64,000 bases of DNA from JAHKLT01 sp046197865 (GCF_046197865.1 NZ_CP166990.1:1798001-1862000); one strand, 5' to 3'. Counted from the first letter of the stretch, positions 24,365 through 34,418 are shown. The notes: generated by a model not told the origin, from the letters alone. Numbers and translations are program-made.

Positions 24365-25003
24365 TCAACCCTTATTTAAAGCTTCTATTTCCGCCTCTGC
24401 AATAGCCTCAACAGTTGAAAGATCATTTTCATACCATTGTTTTTTGAATTTTGAAATAAAATATGCTACTGCACCAATAGCTAAACCAAGAACTGTAGTA
24501 TCAAATGCTATTATTAATGCTTCTGCTAAAGTAGAAATATCTCCAGATCCTAATGCGGCAAGTCCTGGTCCTAATGGAATTAAAGTACCTAAAAGACCAA
24601 AAATAGGTCCGAGTCTAATTAAAACATCAGTTTTTGATGTATTTTTAACTAAGTTTAATTCTTCTTCTTCAATTAATTTACTGGCTAATGCTTTTCTTGC
24701 ATCAATACCAATATCATAATTATTAGCAATTCTCATAAGAATGTCTTTTTGATATTTAAAAAGATTGCTTTTTTCTATAATCTCTTTAATTTGATTGTGA
24801 TTTGAAAAAGAAATATCTCTTATTAACTCTTCTAATTCTTTTGAAGAAATAGTTTTTCTAGAAATAGCTTCATTAATAAAACCTCCAAGGGATAAAATAA
24901 CAATAACTAAAAAGATTATTAAAATTATAATAACTGGAGTAAGTAAACTTTCTGAAATAATATGTATTAGTGAAGATAAAGTTTCTGTACCTTGAATTAT
25001 CAT
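24365..25003 (-). CDS. MotA/TolQ/ExbB-family proton channel
   Basis: 212 residues from the ATG at 25003 (GAGGTATTTC ahead); an upstream TTG is less likely. An N-terminal membrane span (about 20-42) is followed by a cytoplasmic region and two C-terminal spans with the ExbB signature GPIFGLLGTLIPLGPGL, then ALIIAFDTTVLGLAIGAVAYFIS. In bacteria such proteins with an ExbD partner turn proton flow into motion. Here the partner is the DUF2149 protein and the third gene is a seven-span membrane protein. It lies next to adhesin-like proteins, suggesting a job in surface-protein export or remodelling. Confidence 0.85.
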   Translation of the reverse strand: MIIQGTETLSSLIHIISESLLTPVIIILIIFLVIVILSLGGFINEAISRKTISSKELEELIRDISFSNHNQIKEIIEKSNLFKYQKDILMRIANNYDIGIDARKALASKLIEEEELNLVKNTSKTDVLIRLGPIFGLLGTLIPLGPGLAALGSGDISTLAEALIIAFDTTVLGLAIGAVAYFISKFKKQWYENDLSTVEAIAEAEIEALNKG

Positions 25004-25011
25004 GAAATACC

Positions 25012-25686
25012 TCAATTAAATTTTTTTTTCATTTTTTCATTATTTAAATATAAACCCAATAATAATAAAGCTATAATACCTATTGCAAGATAAATCAATT
25101 GATAAGTAGGAGTCAATATTAAAAAAGAGTTAAACATAGCATAATCTAAACTTTTAACAGAATCAAATGTTAATCCAAAACAAAATATAAGTATCGCTTC
25201 TAAAATCATATATTCTCCAATTAAAATGGAAAATGGTCTTTTTGCATAAATTAATAATTTAAAAACGTTAAAAGATATTAACATAATTATAAATAAAAGT
25301 AAAGCTGATAAAACAATATTTGAATAGTTTATATGATCTAATTGAGTATTAAAAATAAAAATAAAAATTACTAAAGATAGATTAGCTATAATTAATGGCA
25401 TACTTGATGAAATATTTTTTTTATAATTTGATATAAAAATAAAACTCATTAAAAATAAAATAAGCCCTTCAATTAAAAATAACAAATCCAAATAATCATG
25501 AACAAATAAAAAATAGCTACTTAAATAATTTCCTACTAATGAAAGAACAAAAATACTTAAAGAAAGAACTATTGAAATAATAAACATTGATTTATTTGTT
25601 AATTTATTAAAGCTATAAAAAAATCCCATATTTACTCCAAATAATACAGTAATTATCAGTAAATATGAAAAAATTAACTCATACAT
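25012..25686 (-). CDS. seven-span membrane protein, DUF2162-like
   Basis: 224 residues with about seven hydrophobic helices (near 3-20, 34-54, 66-86, 97-113, 122-142, 155-171, 192-212) and a lysine-rich cytoplasmic tail. The first helix pair (LFGVNMGFFYSFNKL) resembles DUF2162 'predicted transporter' proteins, which co-occur with ExbB-like and DUF2149 genes in methanogens. The family call is from memory and moderate. It has its own promoter: a minus-strand TATA-like GTTTATATATTC near 25733-25745. It is first in the three-gene operon. Its stop lies 8 bp before the ATG of the ExbB-like gene. Confidence 0.6.
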   Translation of the reverse strand: MYELIFSYLLIITVLFGVNMGFFYSFNKLTNKSMFIISIVLSLSIFVLSLVGNYLSSYFLFVHDYLDLLFLIEGLILFLMSFIFISNYKKNISSSMPLIIANLSLVIFIFIFNTQLDHINYSNIVLSALLLFIIMLISFNVFKLLIYAKRPFSILIGEYMILEAILIFCFGLTFDSVKSLDYAMFNSFLILTPTYQLIYLAIGIIALLLLGLYLNNEKMKKKFN

Positions 25687-25776
25687 TAAATCAGCTCTTT
25701 TAATTATATAAAAATACTATTATCAACATGAATATATAAACATATCGATTGAAAAAAAATAAAAAAATAAAGAAGA

Positions 25777-27690
25777 TTAAATATCATTTCTTCTTTTAGA
25801 AAGCATTTCTTTAATATCTTTATGATAATATAGACCTATAACCAATATTAAAATAAAAATTAAACCACTTATGCCTAAAACTCTAATAATTTCATCATCA
25901 AGTTCAATAACTTTAGAAACAGATCTTTTAGATTCACTAGCAGATGATGAGCTTTTTGATGAACTATCAATATTAGTTAGACTATTTTCAGATGATGATA
26001 AATCCTTAGATATTGAACTGAATTCATTTGAAACAGAACCTGTAGTTAAACCAGTTCCATCATTAGAACTACTTCCTGAACCATAATTATTAGAAGGATT
26101 TTCACCACCTTCAGAACCACCATCATTAGGAGTGGAATTAGTATTTTGATTAGGATCTACAGAACTGTTATTAACATTTACAGTAAAAGGATGAGTATTT
26201 TTACCAAAATTAAATGAAACAGTAACTTCACCATCAATTCCTAATGAAGATAAATCTAATGTACCATTAATAACAGAAAGTAATACAATTTCTCCATTAA
26301 CAAAATAAGGTACTAAAAATGTAGGTAACATTGAAGGATTTGGACCATAAATTATATTTCCATCATTTTCAGTTGGCATTATTTTATATAATTTCATTAT
26401 TTCGCATACTTTAATAAAACCACTTTCATCTCCTTCTACATAGTTAGCTCCAATTTCAATTGAACGATATATAGAATCTCTAGCTAAAATATTAAATTCT
26501 AGATTATAAGCAATAACATTATATTCAATAATATGATTTCCTTTAATATATTTTGAACCATAGTAAATTCCCATATTATTTTCAGAAACAAGGTTACTAA
26601 AAATATTAAGATTACGAATATTTGCATTTAAATTTATTCCACCAGAATTATATTGAGAAATTCCGAATCCATGGTTATTGTCCATGTCTCTGCCATTGAA
26701 AAACAAAGTATTTCCATTAATTACAATATTTTCTCCATTTTCATTAATATTAATAGCAAAATTAGTATTGTAAGAAATATTATTAGATTCAATTTGAATT
26801 TCATTATTTTGTTTATCAAAATAAATTCCATCAAAACCAAATGAAATAGTATTATTTTTTATTAAAGTTGAACTTGTTTTAAAAAGTTTAATACCAGTTT
26901 CACTTTTACTTATTTTATTTTCTAAAATATCAATATTCATAGCATTATTTAAATAAATACTGATTATATTACTTATAAAAGAATTATTTAATATTAAAAT
27001 ATTTTTAGATGAATCACAAACTTCAACACCATTTAATCCATTTGAAATTGTAAATCCTGATAGTTTGCCAGAAGAAACTGATGAGAATTTTACAACAGAA
27101 GCTGAATTTACACCGTTTAAAACAGTTCCAACATGACTAATGAGATTTAAAGGTTTAGTAATTAATAAACTAATATCATTATATTCTTTACCCATAAATT
27201 CTATTTTTGAATTTTCTGGGGCAGAGTCAATAATTTTTTGAATTTCAATATTAGTCAAACCGTCAAAAATAAAAACAGTATCATCATTTCTCATAAAAAT
27301 AGCATTAACAACCGATATACTATTATAAACATTATTGCCTTGATATTTAGTAATAATTTCATAATTTCCAATATTTAAATTAATATTTAATTTAGCAACA
27401 CCATTTTCATCAGTTAAAAGATCATAATCTTTTGTATTAACATTTATTGTAATAGGTTGATTAGCTAAAATATCACCATTAATATCAGTTAATGTAATAT
27501 TAAAAGAATTTCCTTTTTCAGTTAGATACATATCTGAACTTGATATAGTTGTATCTATTTTTTCAGTAGAATAAATCACATTATCTTCTGTTTCAAGTAA
27601 TTCTATATCTTCTGCAGAAACAAAATTCAATGCACTTAACATTAAGAAAAAGGATAGTAATAAAAAAATTTTTTCTTTGATAACTTTCAC
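25777..27690 (-). CDS. membrane-anchored adhesin-like beta-helix protein
   Basis: 637 residues. Signal peptide IKEKIFLLLSFFLMLSALNF, cut near VSAED. One Ig-like domain (about 50-130; GDILANQPITINV, TDENGVAKLNINL). A right-handed parallel beta-helix (about 145-430) of repeated N-x-I-x-N turns. A Ser/Gly/Asn-rich stalk (about 500-590). A C-terminal span GLIFILILVIGLYYH with a basic tail, so it is anchored in the membrane and exposed outside. The only start option is a GTG that lies inside the Shine-Dalgarno AGGAGGTGA, and the true start may be a non-AUG codon 9 nt further on. Function is likely cell-surface binding. Confidence 0.85.
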   Translation of the reverse strand: MKVIKEKIFLLLSFFLMLSALNFVSAEDIELLETEDNVIYSTEKIDTTISSSDMYLTEKGNSFNITLTDINGDILANQPITINVNTKDYDLLTDENGVAKLNINLNIGNYEIITKYQGNNVYNSISVVNAIFMRNDDTVFIFDGLTNIEIQKIIDSAPENSKIEFMGKEYNDISLLITKPLNLISHVGTVLNGVNSASVVKFSSVSSGKLSGFTISNGLNGVEVCDSSKNILILNNSFISNIISIYLNNAMNIDILENKISKSETGIKLFKTSSTLIKNNTISFGFDGIYFDKQNNEIQIESNNISYNTNFAININENGENIVINGNTLFFNGRDMDNNHGFGISQYNSGGINLNANIRNLNIFSNLVSENNMGIYYGSKYIKGNHIIEYNVIAYNLEFNILARDSIYRSIEIGANYVEGDESGFIKVCEIMKLYKIMPTENDGNIIYGPNPSMLPTFLVPYFVNGEIVLLSVINGTLDLSSLGIDGEVTVSFNFGKNTHPFTVNVNNSSVDPNQNTNSTPNDGGSEGGENPSNNYGSGSSSNDGTGLTTGSVSNEFSSISKDLSSSENSLTNIDSSSKSSSSASESKRSVSKVIELDDEIIRVLGISGLIFILILVIGLYYHKDIKEMLSKRRNDI

Positions 27691-28081
27691 CTCCTAAGAT
27701 ATTAATTTAATGTAATAATAGTTACTGTATAGAATTATATATAAATACATTTCGACTTAGATATGTAAAAATATATAATTCGATTAATTATTTTCTAATT
27801 TATAAAATACAGTTAAAATAAAATTTTTTAAAAAAATGAATATAAATAATTCAATATAATCAAAAATAAAAAAATATAATTTAGTTAATAATAATTTAAA
27901 AGATTTAAAATTAAAATAAATTCAGATTTATTTCATAAAACTTATATACAACTCACTTCAATATATTCAATCACTAATAAAAAACATGAATATAAACAAA
28001 TTTAAAATGATTGAATGTTGTTTATATAACTGAATTATTAGTATGTTTAAAAATTAGATTAATACTAAAAGGAGAAAAAAA
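27691..28081. promoter_or_regulatory. divergent promoter region of two adhesin genes
   Basis: 391 bp, about 85% A+T. Leftward: TATA-like ATTTATATATAATT (about 27735-27748) for the gene at 27690. Rightward: two candidates, CTTATATACA (27941-27950) and GTTTATATAAC (28019-28029), for the gene at 28082. Between the two rightward TATA boxes lies a 9-bp inverted repeat, ATTCAATCA (27965-27973) and TGATTGAAT (28008-28016). No RNA gene or ORF is seen. Confidence 0.55.
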
Positions 28082-29836
28082 ATGAATATGAGAAAAGCTT
28101 TTTTATCTTTATTAGTAATTTTTTTAGTAGCTACATCCCTTTCATGTGTATCTGCTGAAGAAAATATTATTACAGATGTTGAAGAGACTAATATTAATTT
28201 AGATGATTATAATGTAGTCATTGAAGAAGAAGGAGAAGAATTAGTAATTGAAGCTGTTGTTATTTCTAATACTAGTACTAGAATCCAAAATGGAGATTCT
28301 AATGAAGTTATTCAAGGCGTTATAAATAATGCTAGTTCTGGAGATACAATCATATTTGATGCAGGAGATTATTATAATATCTCATTAACTGTTACTGGTA
28401 AATCCCTTACTTTCATAGGTGCTGGAATAGGACAAACCAATTTATATAGTAAAACTAATGGTACAATCACTATGTTTGCTATTTCAGGTACAGGTATAGA
28501 TGGAACTTCATTTTACAATATGAGTTTTGGTGTTATTGGTGCTGTTAATAATTACACAGGCCGTATGATTGAAATAAGAGCTGGATCAAATATCACTGTT
28601 GATAGTTGTTCTTTTGAAAATGGTGCTGCTGGCATCTATCTTCAAGGAAATAGAGGAGATACAATAATTTCTAACTGTCTTTTCCTTGGAGGAGATATGG
28701 ATAGAACTACTTTATTTGCAAATAAAGAAACCGGAAGTAAATTAATAAATATTATGGGCGGAAGCGAAATATATGTTGTTAATAACACATTCGATGGTCC
28801 AATGTTAGATGGTCTTTCTATTGCATCTGGTGCTAGTGATATTTATGTATCTGGAAATAAGTTCTTAAACAATGTTTATGGTATCTATTTCGGTGGTGGA
28901 TTATCCAATATTAATTTGGAAAAAAATTATTTTGAAAATGTTGAAATTTATTCTGTAGGTCTTGTTAAAGCAGCTACTGATACAAAAGTTAAAGACAATA
29001 TATTCAATTTAACTAATGACGCAATAGGAATTTATATAGAACAAGGAAATACTGGTCACGGTACTCCAACTGATATTCAAGATATCTACATAGATGGAAA
29101 TGAATTCTATGCTTTTAATGGTGCAAACCCATATTCCATAAATGCTGTATATGTTCATAGTAAAGGTGGAGCATTAGATGTAAAAGGTGCTTTAGAAGTT
29201 ACAAACAGTGTTTTAGATAGAGGAATTACATTATTTACTTTCTTTGATGAAAATTGGGGAAATGACAGCCAAATTAATATTACTAGTGAGTATATTATTT
29301 CAGGAGCAAACACTACTCTCAGTTCATCTTCTGGAAAAAGATTCCAAGTAGTATTAAAAAATAGTGAAAATAAACTTATTGCTGGTGAAGATGTAAGTTT
29401 TACTATTAATGGAAGAACCTATTTAAGAACTACTGATGCAAATGGTGTTGCTGGATTAAACATTAATCTTGCTAACGGAGAATATCCAATAACCGTATCT
29501 TATGGTGGGGAAAATGGTATTAAAAAAGTTAGTGAAGATTACACTGTTACTGTCTTAAAAGCTACTACCAAACTTATTGGAGAAAATGCTGATTACACAG
29601 TTAAAGGAACACAATATAAAACCCAATTAGTCAATAGTGAAGGTGTAGGAATAGCTGATGCAGTTGTATCAATTACAATCAATACTATCACCTATTATAG
29701 AACTACTGATGCGAATGGATATGCATATCTTAATATTAATTTAGATAGTGGTGTTTATTCCATTTACGCTAATTTCGATGGTACTAACCATTATGAAGGT
29801 TGTACTGGAGGAAATAGAATTACTACAAATTGGTAG
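28082..29836 (+). CDS. secreted adhesin-like protein, beta-helix plus two Ig-like repeats
   Basis: 584 residues; RBS AAGGAG. Signal peptide about 1-28 (AFLSLLVIFLVATSLSCVSA). Residues about 75-390 form a right-handed parallel beta-helix (SGDTIIFDAGDYYNISLTV, then IYVSGNKFLNNVYGIYFGGG turns). Two Ig-like domains follow (about 405-500 and 500-584), with YLRTTDANGVAGLNINL and YYRTTDANGYAYLNINL in matching places. There is no C-terminal membrane span or obvious anchor, so it is released or held by other wall proteins. It is closely related in domain content to the two flanking adhesins and is followed by a strong terminator. Confidence 0.85.
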   Translation: MNMRKAFLSLLVIFLVATSLSCVSAEENIITDVEETNINLDDYNVVIEEEGEELVIEAVVISNTSTRIQNGDSNEVIQGVINNASSGDTIIFDAGDYYNISLTVTGKSLTFIGAGIGQTNLYSKTNGTITMFAISGTGIDGTSFYNMSFGVIGAVNNYTGRMIEIRAGSNITVDSCSFENGAAGIYLQGNRGDTIISNCLFLGGDMDRTTLFANKETGSKLINIMGGSEIYVVNNTFDGPMLDGLSIASGASDIYVSGNKFLNNVYGIYFGGGLSNINLEKNYFENVEIYSVGLVKAATDTKVKDNIFNLTNDAIGIYIEQGNTGHGTPTDIQDIYIDGNEFYAFNGANPYSINAVYVHSKGGALDVKGALEVTNSVLDRGITLFTFFDENWGNDSQINITSEYIISGANTTLSSSSGKRFQVVLKNSENKLIAGEDVSFTINGRTYLRTTDANGVAGLNINLANGEYPITVSYGGENGIKKVSEDYTVTVLKATTKLIGENADYTVKGTQYKTQLVNSEGVGIADAVVSITINTITYYRTTDANGYAYLNINLDSGVYSIYANFDGTNHYEGCTGGNRITTNW

Positions 29837-29840
29837 TTTT

Positions 29841-29877
29841 AAAAGCTTCTATTAAATTAGAAGCTTTTATTTTTTTA
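29841..29877 (+). terminator. intrinsic-type terminator after the 584-residue adhesin
   Basis: A 10-bp perfect stem AAAAGCTTCT / AGAAGCTTTT with an 8-nt loop, followed by ATTTTTTT, starts 5 bp after the stop codon. Confidence 0.85.
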
Positions 29878-29988
29878 AATAATGATATTATTTTACATTG
29901 ATATTTAATGGCAAATAATATGATTATTTAATAATCAAATTAATATAAATAATTACTTTTTATTATAAACTAAATTTAGAGGTTTAAT

Positions 29989-32900
29989 ATGAATAAAAAT
30001 AGAATAATAATAATATTTTTTGTTTTAGCACTTATTTTTTCTTGTTTAAATTCTGTGCTAGCAGAAGATATCGATAATTTAACTATAGAAAATAGTGAAA
30101 ATACTATTAAAAGTTCTACTACTCATGTTGTAGATGGTTCAGCTACAAATCAAATGGGCAATCCAACAATACAAATAGCTATTGATGAGGCAAATGCTGG
30201 AGATACTATATTAATTACTGGAGAAAATTATGTGCATTGTCATTTTGTAGTAAATAAACAATTGAATATTATAAGTAATGTTGGAACAGTTATGTCTACT
30301 TGTCCTTCAGATACTGCTGGATCTGATGGAGTTGGAATATTTTACTTTGGAGAAGGTGCTTCAGGATCTGTATTATCTGGTTTTACATTAATAAATGATA
30401 ATTCTAAAAGAGGTACTGTTGATCCTTATTCAATTTATATTAAAGGTAATTCAAATGTTACTGTAACAAATTGTAATGTTCAAACAACCGAAGGTCCAGG
30501 AATATATGTTAATGGAGCTTCAAATACTTTAATTAAAAATTCATATATTTCTAATTCAAAAAATGGAATATTAGTAGAAAAATCCAATAATATTGAAATT
30601 TATAATAATACTATTGAAAAAAATAGCATTAGTGGAATTAATATTGGGTTAAATGTTGCTGGCTCTTATATTAATTATAATACAATTCATGCAAATAATT
30701 ATTATGGAATATTTTTTAATTCCGTTGTTAATTCATTTGTAACAAATAATAGAATTACAGATAATAGAGATAATGAAGTTTTACAAAGAGCGGAAAAAGG
30801 TGCAGGAATATATGTTGACTGTAATATAAGTAAAATGGAAATTACAGGTAATTTTATTAGTGAAAATGGAAATTATGGAATTTACGATAGTGAAAATGTT
30901 GATAATCTTGTTGATCAAACTGTTCAAGTAATAAACAACAATTATTTTGTAAATCATGCTGAAAGAGTAGTATATCACATGGTAGATGGAAATACTGGGC
31001 CAATTTATATAGGAAGTAATTATTATTCTAGTGAAATATTTTGTGGAGGTACTGCTTATTCACCAGGAGTTTTAATTTCAAAAGATAACCATGGACGAAG
31101 ATTAGTTATTAGTGAAATAAGTCAAATAGAAAAAGGAGTTTATTCTGTTTCATTTATAAGATATGATACTAAAGAAATAGCTAGTGATTTAAATGCAGTA
31201 GAATTAATTTTCTTTTTAAATAAAGTAGGTACAAATCCTGTTCCTTCAAGTTCAGATATATATAAAGTTGTTGAAATTATTAATGGTACTGCTATAGTTG
31301 ATTTTAGAGATATTGATTATTTAGCAACTGGAAATACTTTAACAGTTATAGGTCCTGGGATAGGTCTTATTGATTATACAGATAAAGCCAATATTCCTGT
31401 TTCATTTTTAAAAATTGATGATAAAGACATTCCATCATCACTTGGAACAATAATAATTGGTTCTGATATAAATAGAACTTATGGAGAAGAAATACATTAT
31501 ACAATAACATTAACAGATTATTTAAATAAACCATTATCTAATCAAAACATTATTTTTAAGGTTAATGGAGTAGAATATCCAAGATTGACAAATAATTTAG
31601 GAGTAAGTAGTCTTAGAATTAACTTAGGTCCTGGTACATATATTATAGAAACCCGATTTGAAGGTAATGGAGATTATGATCCAAGTACAAAAATTAATAC
31701 AATTATTATAAATGATATTTCAACTAATAAACTTGGAACTGTTTTAGTAGGAATGGATTTAATCAAAAATTATGATGAAGAAGGAGCATATATAGTTAAT
31801 TTAAAAAATATTAATGGAAATCCATTATCAAATCAGAATATATACTTTACAATTAATGGAGTAGAATATTTAAGAGAAAGTGATTCAAATGGAGTAGCTA
31901 AGTTAAATATAAGGCTTAATCCTGGTACATATTCTATTAAAGCAGAATTTAGAGAAAATAATCATTATCTTTATTCAAGTGTTTTAAATAATGTCATTGT
32001 AAATATTCCAACAAATAAAGGAATTATAACTTTATTAAATTGTGATGATTTATCACAAACTTATGGTGAAAACAAAGATTATATAGTATATTTAACAGAT
32101 ATTGAAGGAAATCCATTATCAAATCAAAATATCAAAATAACTATTAATGGAGCAGAATATATAAGACAAACTGATTTAGATGGAATAGGTAAATTAAGAA
32201 TAAGATTAGGTCCTGGAACTTATTCAATATCCAGTGTTTATGAAGGAAATGATTTATATGAAAGTGTAGCTAAAACTAGTAAAGTTATTATTAGCAATCC
32301 TACAGAAAAAATAGATGCTAATTTAGATTTTGAAAATATTGAAAGGACTTTTGGTGAAGATAAACCATTAACAATTAAAATTACAGATAAAAATGGAAAT
32401 CCTTTAATAAATCAAAATATTTTAATTACAATTAATGGAGTTACATATGAACGTATTAGTGATGATGAAGGGATAGCTAGACTAACAATTAGATTAGGTC
32501 CTGATACATATTCATTTACAATTAATTATTTAGGAAATAGCTATTACAATTCAGCTAGTTTAACAAATTCCATTACAATCAAAGCAAATACCGGTGCAAA
32601 AACTTCAACAACATTAATTGGAGAGGATTTAACACAAACTTATGGTGAAAACCAGGGATATATCTTTTTATTAAAAGATAATGCAGGAAATCTATTAGCT
32701 AATCAAAATGTTGAAATAACAGTTAATGGTGTTGCTTATTATAGAACTACTGATCAAAATGGAGAAACAAGTTTAACAATACGATTACAAACAGGAACAT
32801 ATAAAATTACTGCAAAATATAATGGAAATTCCTTATATTCTTCTTCATATATAGAAAATGAATTAAAAGTCTTAAAAAAGATTTCAATTTCTAATACATT

Positions 32901-34209
32901 ATCTAATTTGCAAATTCAAAACATAATTAATTCAGCTCAAAAAGGTTCAATATTAATTTTTACTGAAGAAAATTATGAAAATGTTGAATTGCTTATAGAA
33001 AATTCATTAAATATTATTGGTAGAATCAATACAACTTTAAATGGAAATTTAAATAAAAATGTATTTACCATTAAATCAAATGATGTTAAAATAAGTAATT
33101 TAAATATAATAGCTAATAATGGAACTGGTATTTTAATTGAAAATAGTAAAAATATTAATGTTATTCAAAATAATATTGGTAATTACTTAGATCAATCAGA
33201 AATAGAAGATTATATGGATGCTAAGGAATTATTGCCTGGAAATGGAATAGCTATTAAAAATAGTGAAAATATTTTAGTTGAAAATAACATTATTAATTTA
33301 TTTAATATTGGAACCTATTTTGAACAATCAAAATTCATAATATTAACAGAAAATACTATTAGTAAAAATAATTATGGAATATTGTATGGAAAAGATGTTT
33401 CTGATACATTAATTCAAAATAATGATATTATAGATAATATTGGACTTATTACAATGGAAGTTGTTGAAGGACCATTAGGATATGGTATTTACTTTAGAGA
33501 TTCTGCTGTAAATGCTGAGGTGATTTCTAATAATATTTATAATAATTATATTGGTATTTTTATAGATTCTAAAAATAGTACAGGTATTAAAATAGTTGGA
33601 AATTTAATTTCTGAATCAACTCTTGAAGGACTAGTATTTTATGCAAATTATACATTTAGTGCAAATGCAATTCAACCTTTAGTTGAAAACAATGCAATAT
33701 ATAATAATGCTAAAGGTCCAGGATTAATCATACTTGGAGAAGTAAGTGCTAATCCTGCAGGAATTTACGGGCCTGGAGAATTTAATGATTCTTTAAAATT
33801 AAAATTAGGTTCAAATTGGTATGGAACAAATAAGTACACTATATGGTCAATAAATGGCACACAAGGCCCTGGAACAATATGTCCTAGAATAAGTACAACA
33901 TTAATTACATTTAATATGACTTATAATGTGGCAACTAATAATTATGATATTATTTGCTATAATAAAAATGAAATAGCTACTTTACTTCCAGAATTTGAAA
34001 TACATTTTACTTTAAACTATCTTAAAGATAAAGAAATTGAACAAGTAGTTACAATCAAAAATGGTGTAGGAACTTTAAGTTTTAATAAAAATAATTATTA
34101 TGATACAAATAATTTAATTGAAGCTTCATGTGGATCATTAAAGGACTTAAACAGAATTTATCATGTGATATTTACTTACAATGTCCCCGATAGTGAAATT
34201 CCAATTTAA
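29989..34209 (+). CDS. very large adhesin-like protein with five Ig-like repeats
   Basis: 1406 residues; RBS GAGGTTTAAT. Signal peptide about 1-26 (IIIIFFVLALIFSCLNSVLA). First parallel beta-helix about 50-330, a beta-rich linker, then five Ig-like repeats (about 480-965) of 96-97 residues, each with a (R/N)TYGE-like start, (N/K)PLSNQNI, NGxEY and LRLGPGTY elements. A second beta-helix (about 970-1290) and a C-terminal beta domain follow. No membrane span is seen at the end (NVPDSEIPI). It is a surface adhesin or host/partner-binding protein, and the repeats are suited to length change by recombination. The fifth repeat is the closest to those of the neighbouring 584-residue adhesin. Confidence 0.87.
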   Translation: MNKNRIIIIFFVLALIFSCLNSVLAEDIDNLTIENSENTIKSSTTHVVDGSATNQMGNPTIQIAIDEANAGDTILITGENYVHCHFVVNKQLNIISNVGTVMSTCPSDTAGSDGVGIFYFGEGASGSVLSGFTLINDNSKRGTVDPYSIYIKGNSNVTVTNCNVQTTEGPGIYVNGASNTLIKNSYISNSKNGILVEKSNNIEIYNNTIEKNSISGINIGLNVAGSYINYNTIHANNYYGIFFNSVVNSFVTNNRITDNRDNEVLQRAEKGAGIYVDCNISKMEITGNFISENGNYGIYDSENVDNLVDQTVQVINNNYFVNHAERVVYHMVDGNTGPIYIGSNYYSSEIFCGGTAYSPGVLISKDNHGRRLVISEISQIEKGVYSVSFIRYDTKEIASDLNAVELIFFLNKVGTNPVPSSSDIYKVVEIINGTAIVDFRDIDYLATGNTLTVIGPGIGLIDYTDKANIPVSFLKIDDKDIPSSLGTIIIGSDINRTYGEEIHYTITLTDYLNKPLSNQNIIFKVNGVEYPRLTNNLGVSSLRINLGPGTYIIETRFEGNGDYDPSTKINTIIINDISTNKLGTVLVGMDLIKNYDEEGAYIVNLKNINGNPLSNQNIYFTINGVEYLRESDSNGVAKLNIRLNPGTYSIKAEFRENNHYLYSSVLNNVIVNIPTNKGIITLLNCDDLSQTYGENKDYIVYLTDIEGNPLSNQNIKITINGAEYIRQTDLDGIGKLRIRLGPGTYSISSVYEGNDLYESVAKTSKVIISNPTEKIDANLDFENIERTFGEDKPLTIKITDKNGNPLINQNILITINGVTYERISDDEGIARLTIRLGPDTYSFTINYLGNSYYNSASLTNSITIKANTGAKTSTTLIGEDLTQTYGENQGYIFLLKDNAGNLLANQNVEITVNGVAYYRTTDQNGETSLTIRLQTGTYKITAKYNGNSLYSSSYIENELKVLKKISISNTLSNLQIQNIINSAQKGSILIFTEENYENVELLIENSLNIIGRINTTLNGNLNKNVFTIKSNDVKISNLNIIANNGTGILIENSKNINVIQNNIGNYLDQSEIEDYMDAKELLPGNGIAIKNSENILVENNIINLFNIGTYFEQSKFIILTENTISKNNYGILYGKDVSDTLIQNNDIIDNIGLITMEVVEGPLGYGIYFRDSAVNAEVISNNIYNNYIGIFIDSKNSTGIKIVGNLISESTLEGLVFYANYTFSANAIQPLVENNAIYNNAKGPGLIILGEVSANPAGIYGPGEFNDSLKLKLGSNWYGTNKYTIWSINGTQGPGTICPRISTTLITFNMTYNVATNNYDIICYNKNEIATLLPEFEIHFTLNYLKDKEIEQVVTIKNGVGTLSFNKNNYYDTNNLIEASCGSLKDLNRIYHVIFTYNVPDSEIPI
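31430..32870 (+). repeat. five tandem about 290-bp repeats encoding Ig-like domains
   Basis: The segment CCATTATC(A/T)AATCA(A/G)AA recurs at 31531, 31822 and 32113, with diverged copies at 32401 (CCTTTAAT) and 32692 (CTATTAGC). The period is 291, 291, 288 and 291 bp, always whole codons. Copies 1-3 are the most alike. Confidence 0.85.
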
Positions 34210-34250
34210 TATTAGTGATAATATCACTAATATTTTTAATTTTTTTTCTT
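34208..34250 (+). terminator. terminator after the giant adhesin
   Basis: Near-perfect hairpin AATATTAGTGATA / TATCACTAATATT (34208-34234) overlaps the stop codon and is followed by the T-rich tract TTTAATTTTTTTT. The tight turn means about 12 bp actually pair. Confidence 0.8.
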
Positions 34251-34373
34251 ATTTTGAATATCTTTATATATTTATTAAATTAAAAATTAATTAATAAGTA
34301 TAAATTTACTGTTTATTTTATTATTAGAATATTTATAATTATATTTTAAAACTAATTTCTAGTTATTGTTTAC

Positions 34374-34388
34374 TTCAATTAAATTGAA
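34374..34388. promoter_or_regulatory. palindrome upstream of lysS
   Basis: TTCAATT-A-AATTGAA, perfect 7-bp arms, 30 bp before the lysS start codon and downstream of a TATA-like TATTTATAATTATA (34328-34341). Close to the likely transcription start, so a candidate operator; AT-rich composition makes chance possible. Confidence 0.3.
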
Positions 34389-34418
34389 AGTAGATATTAT
34401 TATTACATAGGTGATTAA

